Assembly: GCF_021443865.1 (NCBI RefSeq)
Contig: NZ_JABUTB010000014.1
Span: 1-46,809 of the forward strand
Length of the DNA stretch: 46,809 nucleotides
Reading direction: 5' to 3'
Source of the DNA: Clostridium sp.
Lineage (GTDB): Bacteria; Bacillota; Clostridia; Clostridiales; Clostridiaceae
Shown: positions 8,210 to 16,797 of the stretch, in pieces
How positions within the stretch are numbered: the first letter of the stretch is position 1
Layout of the letters: each line of letters starts with the position of its first letter
The notes under the pieces: model-generated
Database searches by the model: none
Seen by the model: only the letters and a program-made list of their open reading frames with translations
What the model was told of the DNA's origin: nothing
Program-made: the position numbers and the translations under genes

Positions 8210-9046
8210 GTGAGAATGTTAGAAAAGGTTACCGAACGAATTTATTATTTATTAAATGATGATATGAATGAGCGTCCTGCATTAGGGCTTGTTAAGGGAG
8301 ACAAATCTTGTTTAGTTATTGATGCAGGTAATTCCATTAAACATGCTGAAGTATTTTTAAATGAGGTTAAGGATATGGATTTGCCACCAATAGATTATGT
8401 TGTTGCAACACATCATCATTGGGATCATATATTTGGATTATCAAGGTTTGATGCTATAAAGATAGCAAGTAATAAAACTTATGAATTAGCAAAAATGTAT
8501 TGGGGAATAAAGACAGATAATGATTCATTAGAAGATGCTAGGAGGAAGAAGATATTTAATGAGTTAGGGGTAAAAATAGTAAAAGATGACTTACAAAATG
8601 CTGATACTTTAGAAGAAGTAAAATTTGATTTATTATTTGAGGGGGAATTAGAAATAAACCTTGGAGGAATAACATGTTTAGTAAAGGAAATTATTAATCC
8701 TCATAGAGATGATGGAACTATAGTATATGTACCACAAGAAAAAATACTGTTTTTAGGTGATTCAGTATATGGTTCTACAAAAGAAGGAAAAAGTTATTTT
8801 AATAGAAAAAAACTGGAATCAATGATGAAGGAAGTTAAAAGTTATGATGCTAATTATTATTTATGTTCACATGAGTTAATTTGTGATAAAGAAGAAATGG
8901 CATGGTATTTTGATAAACTAAACATGGGTTTAGAGATTACAAAAGGATTAAATGATAAGCAAGATATACTAGCGAGGTTTAAAGAAGTATATAATGTTGA
9001 ACCATCACAAGATGATTTGTTTTTCTTAAGTAGTATTTATGAATAA
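8210..9046 (+). CDS. Metallo-beta-lactamase-fold hydrolase
   Basis: A 278-residue single-domain protein. The zinc-binding signature HHHWDH (residues 68-73) sits in VVATHHHWDHIFG, preceded by the VIDAGNS strand. Later metal ligands are plausible in the NPHRDDG and FLGDSVYG segments, and a further His in SHELI. I kept GTG 8210, 5 bases after AGGAGG; ATG 8216 in the same frame is an alternative. There is no signal peptide, so it is cytoplasmic. The family covers glyoxalase II, lactonases and phosphodiesterases, and nothing here fixes the substrate. It is monocistronic. Confidence 0.85.
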   Translation: MRMLEKVTERIYYLLNDDMNERPALGLVKGDKSCLVIDAGNSIKHAEVFLNEVKDMDLPPIDYVVATHHHWDHIFGLSRFDAIKIASNKTYELAKMYWGIKTDNDSLEDARRKKIFNELGVKIVKDDLQNADTLEEVKFDLLFEGELEINLGGITCLVKEIINPHRDDGTIVYVPQEKILFLGDSVYGSTKEGKSYFNRKKLESMMKEVKSYDANYYLCSHELICDKEEMAWYFDKLNMGLEITKGLNDKQDILARFKEVYNVEPSQDDLFFLSSIYE

Positions 9047-9092
9047 GTTATTAATTTTTCATTTAAATAAAATATCTAAACTTGAAGTTTAG

Positions 9093-9321
9093 ATGAATCA
9101 AACATTAATATTAAAGATAATAGTATTAGTACTACAAATGATATCAAGTGTTTTATCAGTAAGTTAAACAATAGCTTCTGATTCAACTAAATTTGGTATT
9201 CATGAAAGTATAATAAGAAAGTTTCTCTGGAATGATTAAAAGAATTAGTAGTACATCTTTGCTAGTTGGAATATTTCTTATTTTTTATACTTGGGTTAAA
9301 TATACAAAAAATAAGAAATAA
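9093..9321 (+). pseudogene. Degraded SecG-like membrane protein relic
   Basis: From ATG 9093 the frame reads MNQTLILKIIVLVLQMISSV and soon a TAA stop, then continues TIASDSTKFGIHESIIRKFL. After one frameshift it goes on KRISSTSLLVGIFLIFYTWV to a stop at 9319-9321. Two hydrophobic helices around a short polar loop, and the total length, recall SecG of the protein translocase. It carries at least a nonsense codon and a frameshift, so it is not functional. The SecG assignment is tentative. A 7-bp hairpin (CTAAACT/AGTTTAG) lies just upstream. Confidence 0.4.
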
Positions 9322-9333
9322 AAAAGTTATCCT

Positions 9334-9364
9334 AAAAAATAAGGAGCTGTCGCGACAGCCCCTT
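9334..9364 (-). terminator. Terminator of trxB-ahpF fusion gene
   Basis: A 24-base near-palindrome at 9341-9364 centred on CTGTCGCGACAG, followed on the minus strand by ATTTTTTA. The same 24 bases recur, in RNA sense, behind the second superoxide dismutase gene at 25920-25943. Confidence 0.9.
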
Positions 9365-9384
9365 CTCATTTTCTAATTAAATTA

Positions 9385-11049
9385 TTATTTTAATAAGTTT
9401 ACTATTTCTTCAAGCTTCTTACCACCGAAGTATACTTTTTCGTCATTTACTATTAGTGCTGGTACACTCATTATTTTATGTTTACTCTTTAAGTCAGGGA
9501 AGTTTGATAAATCTAACATTTCAGTTTCTATGTTAGGGTTTTCTATTGCAATCCTTTGAGCAGCCATAACTACATCAGGGCATACATGGCAAGAAAGTGA
9601 TACTCCAACTTTAATATTAATTTTCTTATCTATAGACTTAATATCATTTAAAAGATTAGCATTAATTTCTTGACCAGGCCCTGCTATATTATACATAGCT
9701 ATAAGGAATGAATTTAATTCATGACCACCAGGAACACCATGGAATTTAACACCACTATATTCACCATCTTTATTTAAAATAGCTACTATAGGGAATTTAT
9801 TTGCATGAACTTTATCTTCCATTTCAGGATTTTCGCCCTTCTTATAAATAAGTGCAGTAACTTTATCACCTAGATCAGCTATATCTAAAACTAAATCTCT
9901 TAATTCAATTGATTTACTATTAGTTTCATCTACTATTGAAACTAAAGATATGTTATTTTCAAATCTAGCTAAAACTCCTTGAATTTGTTTTCTTAGAGCA
10001 TCGTTTAATAATGCACTCTTACCAGTATTTGAAATAGAAGAGGCTGGAGATTCTTTTGGCTTTTCAACTTTTTCTTCTTCTACATATTCATCAACAATTC
10101 CAAGTCTTTCTTTTTGTGCAGCTACATATTTTTCAGCATCTGTTGCAGCAATAGCACCATCAGCAACTGCAGTTACAACTTGTCTAAGCATTTTAGGTCT
10201 TAAGTCACCAGCTGCATAAACACCATCTACATTAGTTTTCATATTTTCATCAGTTAATATATATCCCCATCTATCCATATCTATTTTGTCTTTAAATATA
10301 TCAGTTTGTGGTTGATAACCAACGAATACAAAGATACCAAATGTACCATCTTCTTTTGGAGGATAGTATTCAGAAGTTTCATTAGTAACATTATTAATTA
10401 ATTTTACTGATCTTAAGACATCATCACCAACAGCTTCTACAACTTCAGTATTGAATCTAATTTCTATATTCTTATTAGCTTTAACCTTATCTCCAATAGA
10501 TTTCGCACAAGTAAATTCAGGTTCTCTAGCTATTATTATTACTTTTTTAGCAAATCTAGTTAAGTATATAGCTTCTTCTGCAGCTGCGAAACCTGCACCA
10601 ATTACTAGAACTTCTAAGTCTTTAAAGAATTCACCATCACAAGTTGAACAGTAGGCAACACCCCTGCCACCATATTCAATTTCTCCAGGGAATCCTAATT
10701 TTCTTGGTGAAGCACCTGTAGCTATAATAACGGATCTTCCTTGGATATCACCAACATTTGTTTTTATAGTTTTAATTTCACCATTAAAATCTACATCTAT
10801 AACATCAGCAGTTTTAAATTTAACTCCAAAATTTTCTGCTTGTATTCTCATTTGAGATGTCATTTCTGCACCACTTGTTTTAACTATAGCAGGGTAGTTA
10901 ACAACTTCTGCAGTAGTGGTAATTTGACCACCAATATTCTCTTTTTCAATGATTAGTGTTCTAAGCTTTGCTCTTCCTGCATATAAACCAGCAGATAAAC
11001 CAGCAGGACCAGCGCCAATGATAATTAAATCATAAATATTATTGTTCAT
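9385..11049 (-). CDS. Thioredoxin reductase / AhpF-like fusion flavoprotein
   Basis: A 554-residue protein with two parts. Residues 1-310 are a thioredoxin-reductase module: FAD motif GAGPAG (12-17), redox pair CSTC (134-137), a second dinucleotide motif GAGFAAAEEA (151-160) and YAAGDLR. Residues 345-554 match the tandem thioredoxin-fold domain of AhpF, with dithiol CHVC (487-490) in SLSCHVCPDVV. In E. coli AhpF that domain is N-terminal; here it is C-terminal, joined by a Glu/Lys/Pro linker (about 320-340). The NADPH-type HRRxxxR motif is absent (AREPEF instead), suggesting NADH use. With ahpC upstream, its likely role is to recycle the peroxiredoxin. A terminator hairpin lies between the two genes. 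Confidence 0.9.
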   Translation of the reverse strand: MNNNIYDLIIIGAGPAGLSAGLYAGRAKLRTLIIEKENIGGQITTTAEVVNYPAIVKTSGAEMTSQMRIQAENFGVKFKTADVIDVDFNGEIKTIKTNVGDIQGRSVIIATGASPRKLGFPGEIEYGGRGVAYCSTCDGEFFKDLEVLVIGAGFAAAEEAIYLTRFAKKVIIIAREPEFTCAKSIGDKVKANKNIEIRFNTEVVEAVGDDVLRSVKLINNVTNETSEYYPPKEDGTFGIFVFVGYQPQTDIFKDKIDMDRWGYILTDENMKTNVDGVYAAGDLRPKMLRQVVTAVADGAIAATDAEKYVAAQKERLGIVDEYVEEEKVEKPKESPASSISNTGKSALLNDALRKQIQGVLARFENNISLVSIVDETNSKSIELRDLVLDIADLGDKVTALIYKKGENPEMEDKVHANKFPIVAILNKDGEYSGVKFHGVPGGHELNSFLIAMYNIAGPGQEINANLLNDIKSIDKKINIKVGVSLSCHVCPDVVMAAQRIAIENPNIETEMLDLSNFPDLKSKHKIMSVPALIVNDEKVYFGGKKLEEIVNLLK

Positions 11050-11125
11050 ATAAGCCTCCTTATAAAATAAAATATATATATTAATGCTGTATTATTACCT
11101 AATAATTATTATTGATTAGTTTGTT

Positions 11126-11150
11126 AAAAAAATAGCGAGTTTCCTCGCTA
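11126..11150 (-). terminator. Terminator/attenuator between ahpC and trxB-ahpF
   Basis: On the minus strand TAGCGAG (complement of 11144-11150) pairs with CTCGCTA (complement of 11133-11139), followed by a T run. It lies 77 bases before the reductase start. A second weaker hairpin without a T run lies nearer the ahpC stop. ahpC would thus be made in excess of the reductase unless the latter has its own promoter. Confidence 0.8.
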
Positions 11151-11191
11151 ATTTTTTATAGTGGAGGAGAAAGTCCCCTCTATGTTATATA

Positions 11192-11755
11192 TTAAAGTTT
11201 TCCAACTAAATCTAAGCTTGGTACTAAAGTTTCAGCTCCTGGAGTCCAGTTAGCTGGGCAAACTTCATCTCCATGTTCTCTTACGAATTGAGCTGCTTGA
11301 ACTTTTCTTAATAATTCTTCAGCATTTCTACCAATTCCGTTTTGGTGAACTTCATAAGCTTGGATTATGCCATCAGGGTCAACAATAAATGTTCCTCTTA
11401 AAGCCATACCTTCTTCTTCGATAAGTACTTCAAAGAATCTTGCTAACTTACCAGTTGGATCTGCTAACATTGGATAAGTAATCTTTCCAATTGTATCAGT
11501 TGTATCAGCCCATGCTTTATGAACGAAATGTGAATCTTCTGATACTGAATATATTTCAGTTCCTATTTCCTTAAAGCTATCATAATGATCAGCTAAATCT
11601 CCTAATTCAGTTGGACATACAAATGTGAAGTCTGCTGGATAGAAGAAGAATACTCCCCACTTTCCTAAAACATCTTCATTTGATACTTCTACAAACTTTC
11701 CATTGTGGTAAGCTTGAACCTTAAATTCTTCTAATTTTCTTCCTATTAATGACAT
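11192..11755 (-). CDS. ahpC: Alkyl hydroperoxide reductase AhpC (2-Cys peroxiredoxin)
   Basis: A 187-residue protein, the usual length for AhpC. The peroxidatic cysteine lies in DFTFVCPTEL (about residue 47) and the resolving cysteine in EVCPANW (about residue 166). MSLIGRKLEEFKVQAYHNG is the classic AhpC N-terminus and GTFIVDPDGIIQ is also diagnostic. It is cytosolic and reduces H2O2 and organic peroxides using electrons from the fusion reductase encoded downstream. GGGAGG precedes the ATG. The promoter (11798-11826) overlaps an AT-rich palindrome that resembles a PerR box. Confidence 0.96.
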   Translation of the reverse strand: MSLIGRKLEEFKVQAYHNGKFVEVSNEDVLGKWGVFFFYPADFTFVCPTELGDLADHYDSFKEIGTEIYSVSEDSHFVHKAWADTTDTIGKITYPMLADPTGKLARFFEVLIEEEGMALRGTFIVDPDGIIQAYEVHQNGIGRNAEELLRKVQAAQFVREHGDEVCPANWTPGAETLVPSLDLVGKL

Positions 11756-11794
11756 AAATTTTTCCTCCCTGTTTCTTTCAATATTATCTATGTA

Positions 11795-11811
11795 TTAATA
11801 ATAATTATTAA
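11795..11811 (-). promoter_or_regulatory. Candidate PerR-type operator at ahpC
   Basis: TTAATAAT-T-ATTATTAA is a perfect 8-1-8 palindrome covering the -10 box. The PerR consensus TTATAATNATTATAA has the same size and symmetry but not the same sequence. The 12-mer ATAATTATTATT within it recurs before the trxB-ahpF gene (11102-11113) and before the first superoxide dismutase gene (24353-24364). AT-rich background makes such matches easier, so this is a candidate only. Confidence 0.4.
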
Positions 11812-11826
11812 TTAATAATTTGTCAA
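11798..11826 (-). promoter_or_regulatory. ahpC promoter
   Basis: On the minus strand a perfect -35 TTGACA (11821-11826) is followed, after 17 bases, by -10 TATTAT (11798-11803), ending about 42 bases before the ahpC start. Confidence 0.75.
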
Positions 11827-12014
11827 TAGTATTTTTAAAATCCTTGCAATTTTTATTAAAATTTTTTTAAAAACTAAGATAATTAAAGAAAAAAGTGGAA
11901 AATAGATACATTTAATAATTAAGTAAGAATTAAGAATATCAATACAGGTTGTATATTAGATATATTTGGTATAAAATATATTTAAAAAGTAGATTTTATA
12001 GGGAGGATTATATA

Positions 12015-12266
12015 GTGAATAAGGGTGGAATTAGATTATATTACAAAAATCAAGAAGAGCTAAGTTATGCATTGAGAAACTACATAGATGATTACTTTGA
12101 AGGGAACATAGAAGACGAAGCACTAGAAGAGAAAATCTATTTGGTTGTACAAGCTAACAAAAATAAGTTTTACAAAGACAATGAAATAGCTAAGAAGCCA
12201 AAACAAATACTTGGCAAAACAAGACTAAATGTATTAGAACAAATTTTAAATAAAAGACAAGAGTAG
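12015..12266 (+). CDS. Small conserved clostridial protein (TIGR04540-like)
   Basis: I chose GTG 12015, 8 bases after GGGAGG; upstream in-frame codons lack a ribosome binding site. The 83-residue product is charged and soluble. Its pattern YYKNQEELSYALRNYIDDYF then QILGKTRLNVLEQILNK fits a short clostridial family I associate with TIGR04540, whose function I do not know. It ends in a very strong terminator shared with the converging glycosyltransferase gene. Confidence 0.65.
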   Translation: MNKGGIRLYYKNQEELSYALRNYIDDYFEGNIEDEALEEKIYLVVQANKNKFYKDNEIAKKPKQILGKTRLNVLEQILNKRQE

Positions 12267-12336
12267 TAACTTAACATTAGTAATCTTAAGTACATATAAG
12301 TACTTTTTACAAAGGTTTTCAAAGTTTCTACTAAAT

Positions 12337-12369
12337 AAAATAAGGAAGAGCTTTGCTCTTCCTTATTTT
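12337..12369. terminator. Bidirectional terminator between converging genes
   Basis: A perfect 15-bp stem (12337-12351 with 12355-12369) with a TTT loop, A-rich on the left and T-rich on the right, so it works both ways. The minus-strand glycosyltransferase stop codon (12363-12365) lies inside the stem. Confidence 0.92.
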
Positions 12370-13367
12370 GGGCTAACACCTAAATTTCCTATAGAAAAAC
12401 CGAAAAATTCTGGAATTAAGTTTTTAGAAGAATTATTAATTACGTTAAAATAGTATGAGTATTCATTAGGAGGATTACTTAAATATATTTTGAAGTAATC
12501 CTTAGAAATATCGAATTCTTCAAGTACTTTATAACATTCACTTAGAAAATAGTATAATTCTCGTATTAAGTTAAATTTAAGAGAAAAGCTTTCACCGATT
12601 AATATAGCTTTACTATATTTTTTCATAGAATAATAAGATTTAACTATTAAAAAGGTTATATAACTATTTATATAGATGTTGTCATTTGAATTAATAGCTT
12701 TTATATAGTAATTAGCAGCAGTATTATATTTTTTTAATAGATAATATTCATTACCAATGTAATAATAATAAAGAAAATCTATCTCTTCTTTATGGAAGGA
12801 TAAATATATGTCTATATTTCTATTACATCTTTCAATTAAACTTTTTCTACTGTAATCAAATCCATAATTATATAAAAAGTATTCTAAATTAAGTATTTCA
12901 TTATTATAGAAGTCTTCATAGATATAGTTCTTAAGTTTTTCATTGATTTTTCCAGAATAATAAAATCCAGAATTATTCTTTATAATTCTTAAAGTATGTT
13001 TTCCCTTGTATAGTTTATTATCAATAACATTTGTTAATCTTAAGCTAAATCCTAATTTTTTTGAATCCTTTAATTTTCTTTTAATTTCATAAATTTGAGA
13101 GCTATCTAATGCTTCATCGCAATCAATAAATAATATCCAATCTTTAGTTGCCATATCCAAAGCCTTATTTCTTGCAGTGCTAAAATTATTTTCAAAAGGA
13201 AACTCAATTACTTTAGCATTATATTTTTCAGCAATACTTATTGTTTTATCAACAGAACCTGTATCAACTAATATTACTTCATCTGCAATACCTTTTATGC
13301 TTTCTAGACATCTTAATAAGTTGTTTTCTTCATTTTTAGCTATAATACAAACACTTAAGGTATCCAA
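12363..13367 (-). CDS. Family 2 glycosyltransferase with TPR-like C-terminus
   Basis: The N-terminal 110 residues are a GT-A glycosyltransferase: LSVCIIAKNEENNLLRCL, EVILVDTGSVDKT, NFSTARNKAL and the DxD-containing FIDCDEAL. The rest is tyrosine-rich and helical with repeated YY..G..YYLLKKY.. units that look like tetratricopeptide repeats. I prefer TTG 13367, about 10 bases after GGAGGA, because a start at TTG 13385 would place that Shine-Dalgarno sequence inside the gene. This GT2-TPR type (SunS-like) often glycosylates proteins or peptides, but no acceptor gene is adjacent. Confidence 0.85.
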   Translation of the reverse strand: MDTLSVCIIAKNEENNLLRCLESIKGIADEVILVDTGSVDKTISIAEKYNAKVIEFPFENNFSTARNKALDMATKDWILFIDCDEALDSSQIYEIKRKLKDSKKLGFSLRLTNVIDNKLYKGKHTLRIIKNNSGFYYSGKINEKLKNYIYEDFYNNEILNLEYFLYNYGFDYSRKSLIERCNRNIDIYLSFHKEEIDFLYYYYIGNEYYLLKKYNTAANYYIKAINSNDNIYINSYITFLIVKSYYSMKKYSKAILIGESFSLKFNLIRELYYFLSECYKVLEEFDISKDYFKIYLSNPPNEYSYYFNVINNSSKNLIPEFFGFSIGNLGVSPK

Positions 13368-13530
13368 ATTTAAAAATTCCTCCAATAATATTTTTACCTT
13401 ATATGATATGATACTTAGAGCATCTATGCTAATAATAGAAAAATAGATATTATACTGAATTTCTACTTTAAGTTACTTATTACAAGAGGATTTTAAGAAA
13501 AATAATCACAATATGATAAGTGTAATAATT

Positions 13531-14883
13531 TTAGTTGAAATTTCTATGAAATATTTCTGTTTTTTTATGGTCTTCAAAATCTTTTAAAGAAGTTATATTT
13601 AATTTTTCTAAAACCTCATCCATTGTATTGCTATGAGTAGCAATTTTAATTGGGGAGCTATATGCTAAATTATCAACAAAGATTTTCCCTTCTTCTTTAG
13701 AAATAAGAGCCTTAGGACCACCAACACAACCACCAATACAGCCCATTCCTTCTATAAAGTTTGCTTTTATTTCTCCATTTAATGCTCTATTTAAGATATC
13801 TTTACACTCTTTAACACCTTCAGCTTTTTCAGATTTAAATAATTTTGATTTATCTGGATATAACTCTTCTACAGCCTCACCCACAGCTATAGACACTCCA
13901 CCAGTACGAGCATATAATCTTCCCCCTCGTGATGCATAATCTTTAGTTGGAAGACCATTTAACTTTGAAGGATTAATATCTAAGGCTTTAAATATATTAT
14001 CTAATTCTTGGAAGGTTAATACGAAATCTATGTCATTAGTTAAATCTTTTTCCTTTGCTTCAGCCTTTTTAGCTATACAAGGTCCTATAAATACTATTTT
14101 CGAATCAGGATCTAATTTTTTTATAATCCTTCCTGCAGCTATCATTGGAGAAATAGAAGGAGAAAGGTTAGGAACTAATTCTTTATAAACTTTCTTTAGC
14201 ATTCCAACCCACATGGGGCAACAACAAGAGGTTATCATTAAATCCTCTGGTTCCTTTACAAGTTTATTAAACTCAACAGCTTCTTTAATGGTAAGCATAT
14301 CAGCAGCAAAAGCAACTTCAATCATGTCACTAAATCCAATTTTAACTAAAGCTTCCCTTAATTGATCTAAAGAAACATCTTCACCGAACTGTCCAATAAT
14401 TGCAGGGGCAACAGCAGCTACCACATTTTTATTATTTTTAATTAAATCAGCAATAGGTATAAAATCTATTTTGTCTAAAATTTTACCTTCCTTACAAGAA
14501 TCTATACATAAGCCACAACCTACGCAAAGATCATAATTAATATAAGTGGAATTTTTATTCTTATCATAGATTATTGCATTAAAGGGACAACTTAACTGAC
14601 AATTATATTTTTCATCATTTTCCTTTTTACAGCTTAAATTACAACTATCAAGTTTTTCAACAAATCTTCTATTTACTTCGTAGTTAGTAATGGCTTTTTT
14701 TAAGTTATAAACATAATTATTATTAAATTCTATGGAAACACCACAAAGAGAAGAAATGATTTTAAAGGTTTCTTGAGGTGAAATCTCATGACAAACCATA
14801 ATATTTGTAAGAATTTCTTCAAAGCTTCCATCATAATAAGATTTTATCAAAGTATCAAATAGGTCATTATATTTATTATGCAA
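13531..14883 (-). CDS. [FeFe]-hydrogenase, group B-like (monomeric)
   Basis: A 450-residue protein with TTG start after AGGTGG. An N-terminal helical region is followed by two [4Fe-4S] cysteine sets (C81, C85, C95, C99 and C120, C123, C126, C130), the first with unusual spacing. The H-cluster domain follows, with all three signatures: L1 TSCCCPMW (218-225), L2 GPCIAKKAE (267-275, canonical MPCTAKKFE) and L3 EGMGCIGGCVGG (378-389). The extra cysteine in TSCCCP and the GPC variant match what I recall of group B enzymes such as CpIII of C. pasteurianum. It probably oxidises or evolves H2 with ferredoxin. No maturation genes are nearby. Confidence 0.88.
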   Translation of the reverse strand: MHNKYNDLFDTLIKSYYDGSFEEILTNIMVCHEISPQETFKIISSLCGVSIEFNNNYVYNLKKAITNYEVNRRFVEKLDSCNLSCKKENDEKYNCQLSCPFNAIIYDKNKNSTYINYDLCVGCGLCIDSCKEGKILDKIDFIPIADLIKNNKNVVAAVAPAIIGQFGEDVSLDQLREALVKIGFSDMIEVAFAADMLTIKEAVEFNKLVKEPEDLMITSCCCPMWVGMLKKVYKELVPNLSPSISPMIAAGRIIKKLDPDSKIVFIGPCIAKKAEAKEKDLTNDIDFVLTFQELDNIFKALDINPSKLNGLPTKDYASRGGRLYARTGGVSIAVGEAVEELYPDKSKLFKSEKAEGVKECKDILNRALNGEIKANFIEGMGCIGGCVGGPKALISKEEGKIFVDNLAYSSPIKIATHSNTMDEVLEKLNITSLKDFEDHKKTEIFHRNFN

Positions 14884-15047
14884 TTTTTACACCACCTTTT
14901 TTATAGATATACTGTAGTCTATTAATTAATATGATACTATTCCGTGAATTTTAAACAATGAAATTATTTATAAACAAATATAAAAAAAGTCTATCAATGT
15001 ATAGGCAAAAACGTATAATGTTATTAAAGGATATGCGGAGGTGTAAA

Positions 15048-15809
15048 ATGGAAAATAATCTTTTTTGGAATGCAGATATTGAAGAAATAGAAAAGGGATT
15101 TATTGAAACAGAAGAAGTAGTTAAGTGTATAGTTTGTGAAGAAGAATTTATAAAGGGGAGAATATATGAAGTGGATGGAGACTTATATGATGCAAAAAAG
15201 ACTGCAGAACTTCATATTAGAGAAAAGCACCAATCCATGCTAAGTTATTTATTAAACATGAATTCACTTTATACAGGAATATCATCAGCTCAAAAATCAA
15301 TAATTGAATTAATAGCTTTAGGACTTACAGATAAGGAAATAGCAGCAAAATTAGGAGTTGCAAATTCTACTATTAGAAACCACAGATATAAATTAAGAGA
15401 AAGAGAAAAACAAGCTAAATTATTTCTAGCAACTATGAATTTACTTGCTAAAGATGCAAATAAAAAAATAAATATCTTGGATAATGATATTATTTGTGAT
15501 GCTCATAATGGAGCTACTACCTTAGATGATAGATTTAATATAACCAAGGAAGAAAAAATAAAGGTAATAGAAACTTATGTTGATGAAAATGGTGGATTGA
15601 AAAGTTATCCAGCTAAAGAAAAGAAAAAAATTATATTGCTAGAAGAAATAACTAAGAATTTTAGTGCTGGAAAAAGATACTCAGAAAAAGAAGTAAATAG
15701 AATATTAAAGAGAATACATGAAGACTATGCAACAATAAGAAGGGCTTTAATTCAATACGGATTCTTAGATAGATCCAATGATTGTAGTGAATATTGGGTG
15801 AAGGAATAA
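15048..15809 (+). CDS. DUF2087 transcriptional regulator with LuxR-type HTH
   Basis: I chose ATG 15048 after GCGGAGGTG; the frame extends upstream to 14958 but without a ribosome binding site. The 253 residues hold three parts: a possible C2H2-like metal site (C27, C30, H56, H61), a LuxR/GerE-like HTH (SAQKSIIELIALGLTDKEIA, 80-99, then STIRNHRYKLRERE), and a C-terminal DUF2087 domain (SYPAKEKKKIILLEEITKNF, then YSEKEVNRILKRIHEDYATI). DUF2087 proteins are regulators of unknown signal. Its stop overlaps the start of the acetyltransferase by one base (TAATG), so the two form an operon. Confidence 0.88.
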   Translation: MENNLFWNADIEEIEKGFIETEEVVKCIVCEEEFIKGRIYEVDGDLYDAKKTAELHIREKHQSMLSYLLNMNSLYTGISSAQKSIIELIALGLTDKEIAAKLGVANSTIRNHRYKLREREKQAKLFLATMNLLAKDANKKINILDNDIICDAHNGATTLDDRFNITKEEKIKVIETYVDENGGLKSYPAKEKKKIILLEEITKNFSAGKRYSEKEVNRILKRIHEDYATIRRALIQYGFLDRSNDCSEYWVKE

Positions 15810-16279
15810 TGGTAAAGAGCTTTTGGGAGTTAAATAATAATGAAAAAGTGAATGATGTTTTAGATAAAATTAAGCTATCAAAAGGCAATATTGAGGAATA
15901 TGTAGAGGTATATAATAAAGCTTTTATGGATATGCCTCATGGAACTTATATAGAAATAGAAGAGGCAAAAGAGTATTTAGAAAATAAAAATGATAATGAA
16001 GATTATTTTATAATACTAGATAAAAATGAGAGTATAGGATTTTTAACTACCATAATTAAAGATGAAAAAGCCTTTTTTGATATAGGATTAATGAAAGACT
16101 ATAGGAGAATGGGTTATGGTAAAAGATTATTAGAAACAGAAATACAATTCCTAAATGAAAAGGAAGTAGAAGAAATTTGTTTAACAGTAATTGAAAAAAA
16201 TAGTATTGCTTATGAAATGTATAAGAAGAGAGGATTCACAGTTTATAATAAACTAAGTGATTGGATAGAATTATTTTAA
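15809..16279 (+). CDS. GNAT-family N-acetyltransferase
   Basis: A 156-residue protein from ATG 15809, which shares a base with the preceding stop; AAGGA lies 3 bases upstream. The acetyl-CoA loop is visible in IGLMKDYRRMGYGKRLLETE (motif A RRMGYGK) followed by LTVIEKNSIAYEMYKKRGF (motif B). The substrate is unknown. Co-transcription with the DUF2087 regulator suggests the regulator controls it. Confidence 0.85.
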   Translation: MVKSFWELNNNEKVNDVLDKIKLSKGNIEEYVEVYNKAFMDMPHGTYIEIEEAKEYLENKNDNEDYFIILDKNESIGFLTTIIKDEKAFFDIGLMKDYRRMGYGKRLLETEIQFLNEKEVEEICLTVIEKNSIAYEMYKKRGFTVYNKLSDWIELF

Positions 16280-16329
16280 AATGAAAGAAAATTTTTAGAT
16301 GTCAATTCATTAGGAAGGATAGGATATAG

Positions 16330-16740
16330 ATGATAAAATCGATTGTAAAAGATATATTATTCCTAGGACAAAAATCAGAGCTAGCAACTAAAGCTGATAT
16401 AACAGTTATTGATGATTTAGTTGATACTTTAAGATCAAATTTAGAAGTTTGTGTTGGCATGGCTGCAAATATGATAGGGGTAAAAAAACGTATATTAGTA
16501 TTTAGTATAGGGAATATTATAGTTCCTATGGTTAATCCAGTGATAGTAAAGAAAGAAAAGGAATATGAAACAGAGGAAAGTTGTTTGTCCTTATCTGGAT
16601 TTAGAAAAACAAAAAGATATGAAACCATAGAAGTGGAATATCTTGATAGAGATTTTAAGATGCATAAACAGGTATTTAATGGTTTTGTTGCACAGATTAT
16701 TCAACATGAAATAGATCATTTTGAAGGTATAATAATTTAA
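16330..16740 (+). CDS. Peptide deformylase-like protein with altered motif 1
   Basis: The 136-residue product matches peptide deformylase, which removes formyl from nascent N-terminal Met. Metal ligands are present: C85 in EESCLSLSG, and H126 and H130 with the catalytic E127 in QHEIDHFEG. Motif 1, normally GxGLAAxQ, reads VGMAANM (42-48), so the Gln that stabilises the transition state is Met. It is shorter than the typical 150-170 residues. It may be a slow, specialised or regulatory deformylase paralogue rather than the housekeeping enzyme. GGAAGGATAGG precedes the ATG. Confidence 0.85.
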   Translation: MIKSIVKDILFLGQKSELATKADITVIDDLVDTLRSNLEVCVGMAANMIGVKKRILVFSIGNIIVPMVNPVIVKKEKEYETEESCLSLSGFRKTKRYETIEVEYLDRDFKMHKQVFNGFVAQIIQHEIDHFEGIII

Positions 16741-16797
16741 ATATAGAAAGATATAACTAATAAAATTGTAAGCTATTAGTTATATCATCACTAATAC

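Noticed and set aside
12170..12379. A 69-residue minus-strand frame over the small clostridial gene
   Set aside because: It is a shadow frame that runs through the strong terminator at 12337-12369.
14958..15047. Upstream in-frame extension of the DUF2087 regulator
   Set aside because: It has no ribosome binding site, while ATG 15048 has GCGGAGGTG at good spacing and yields the family-like N-terminus.
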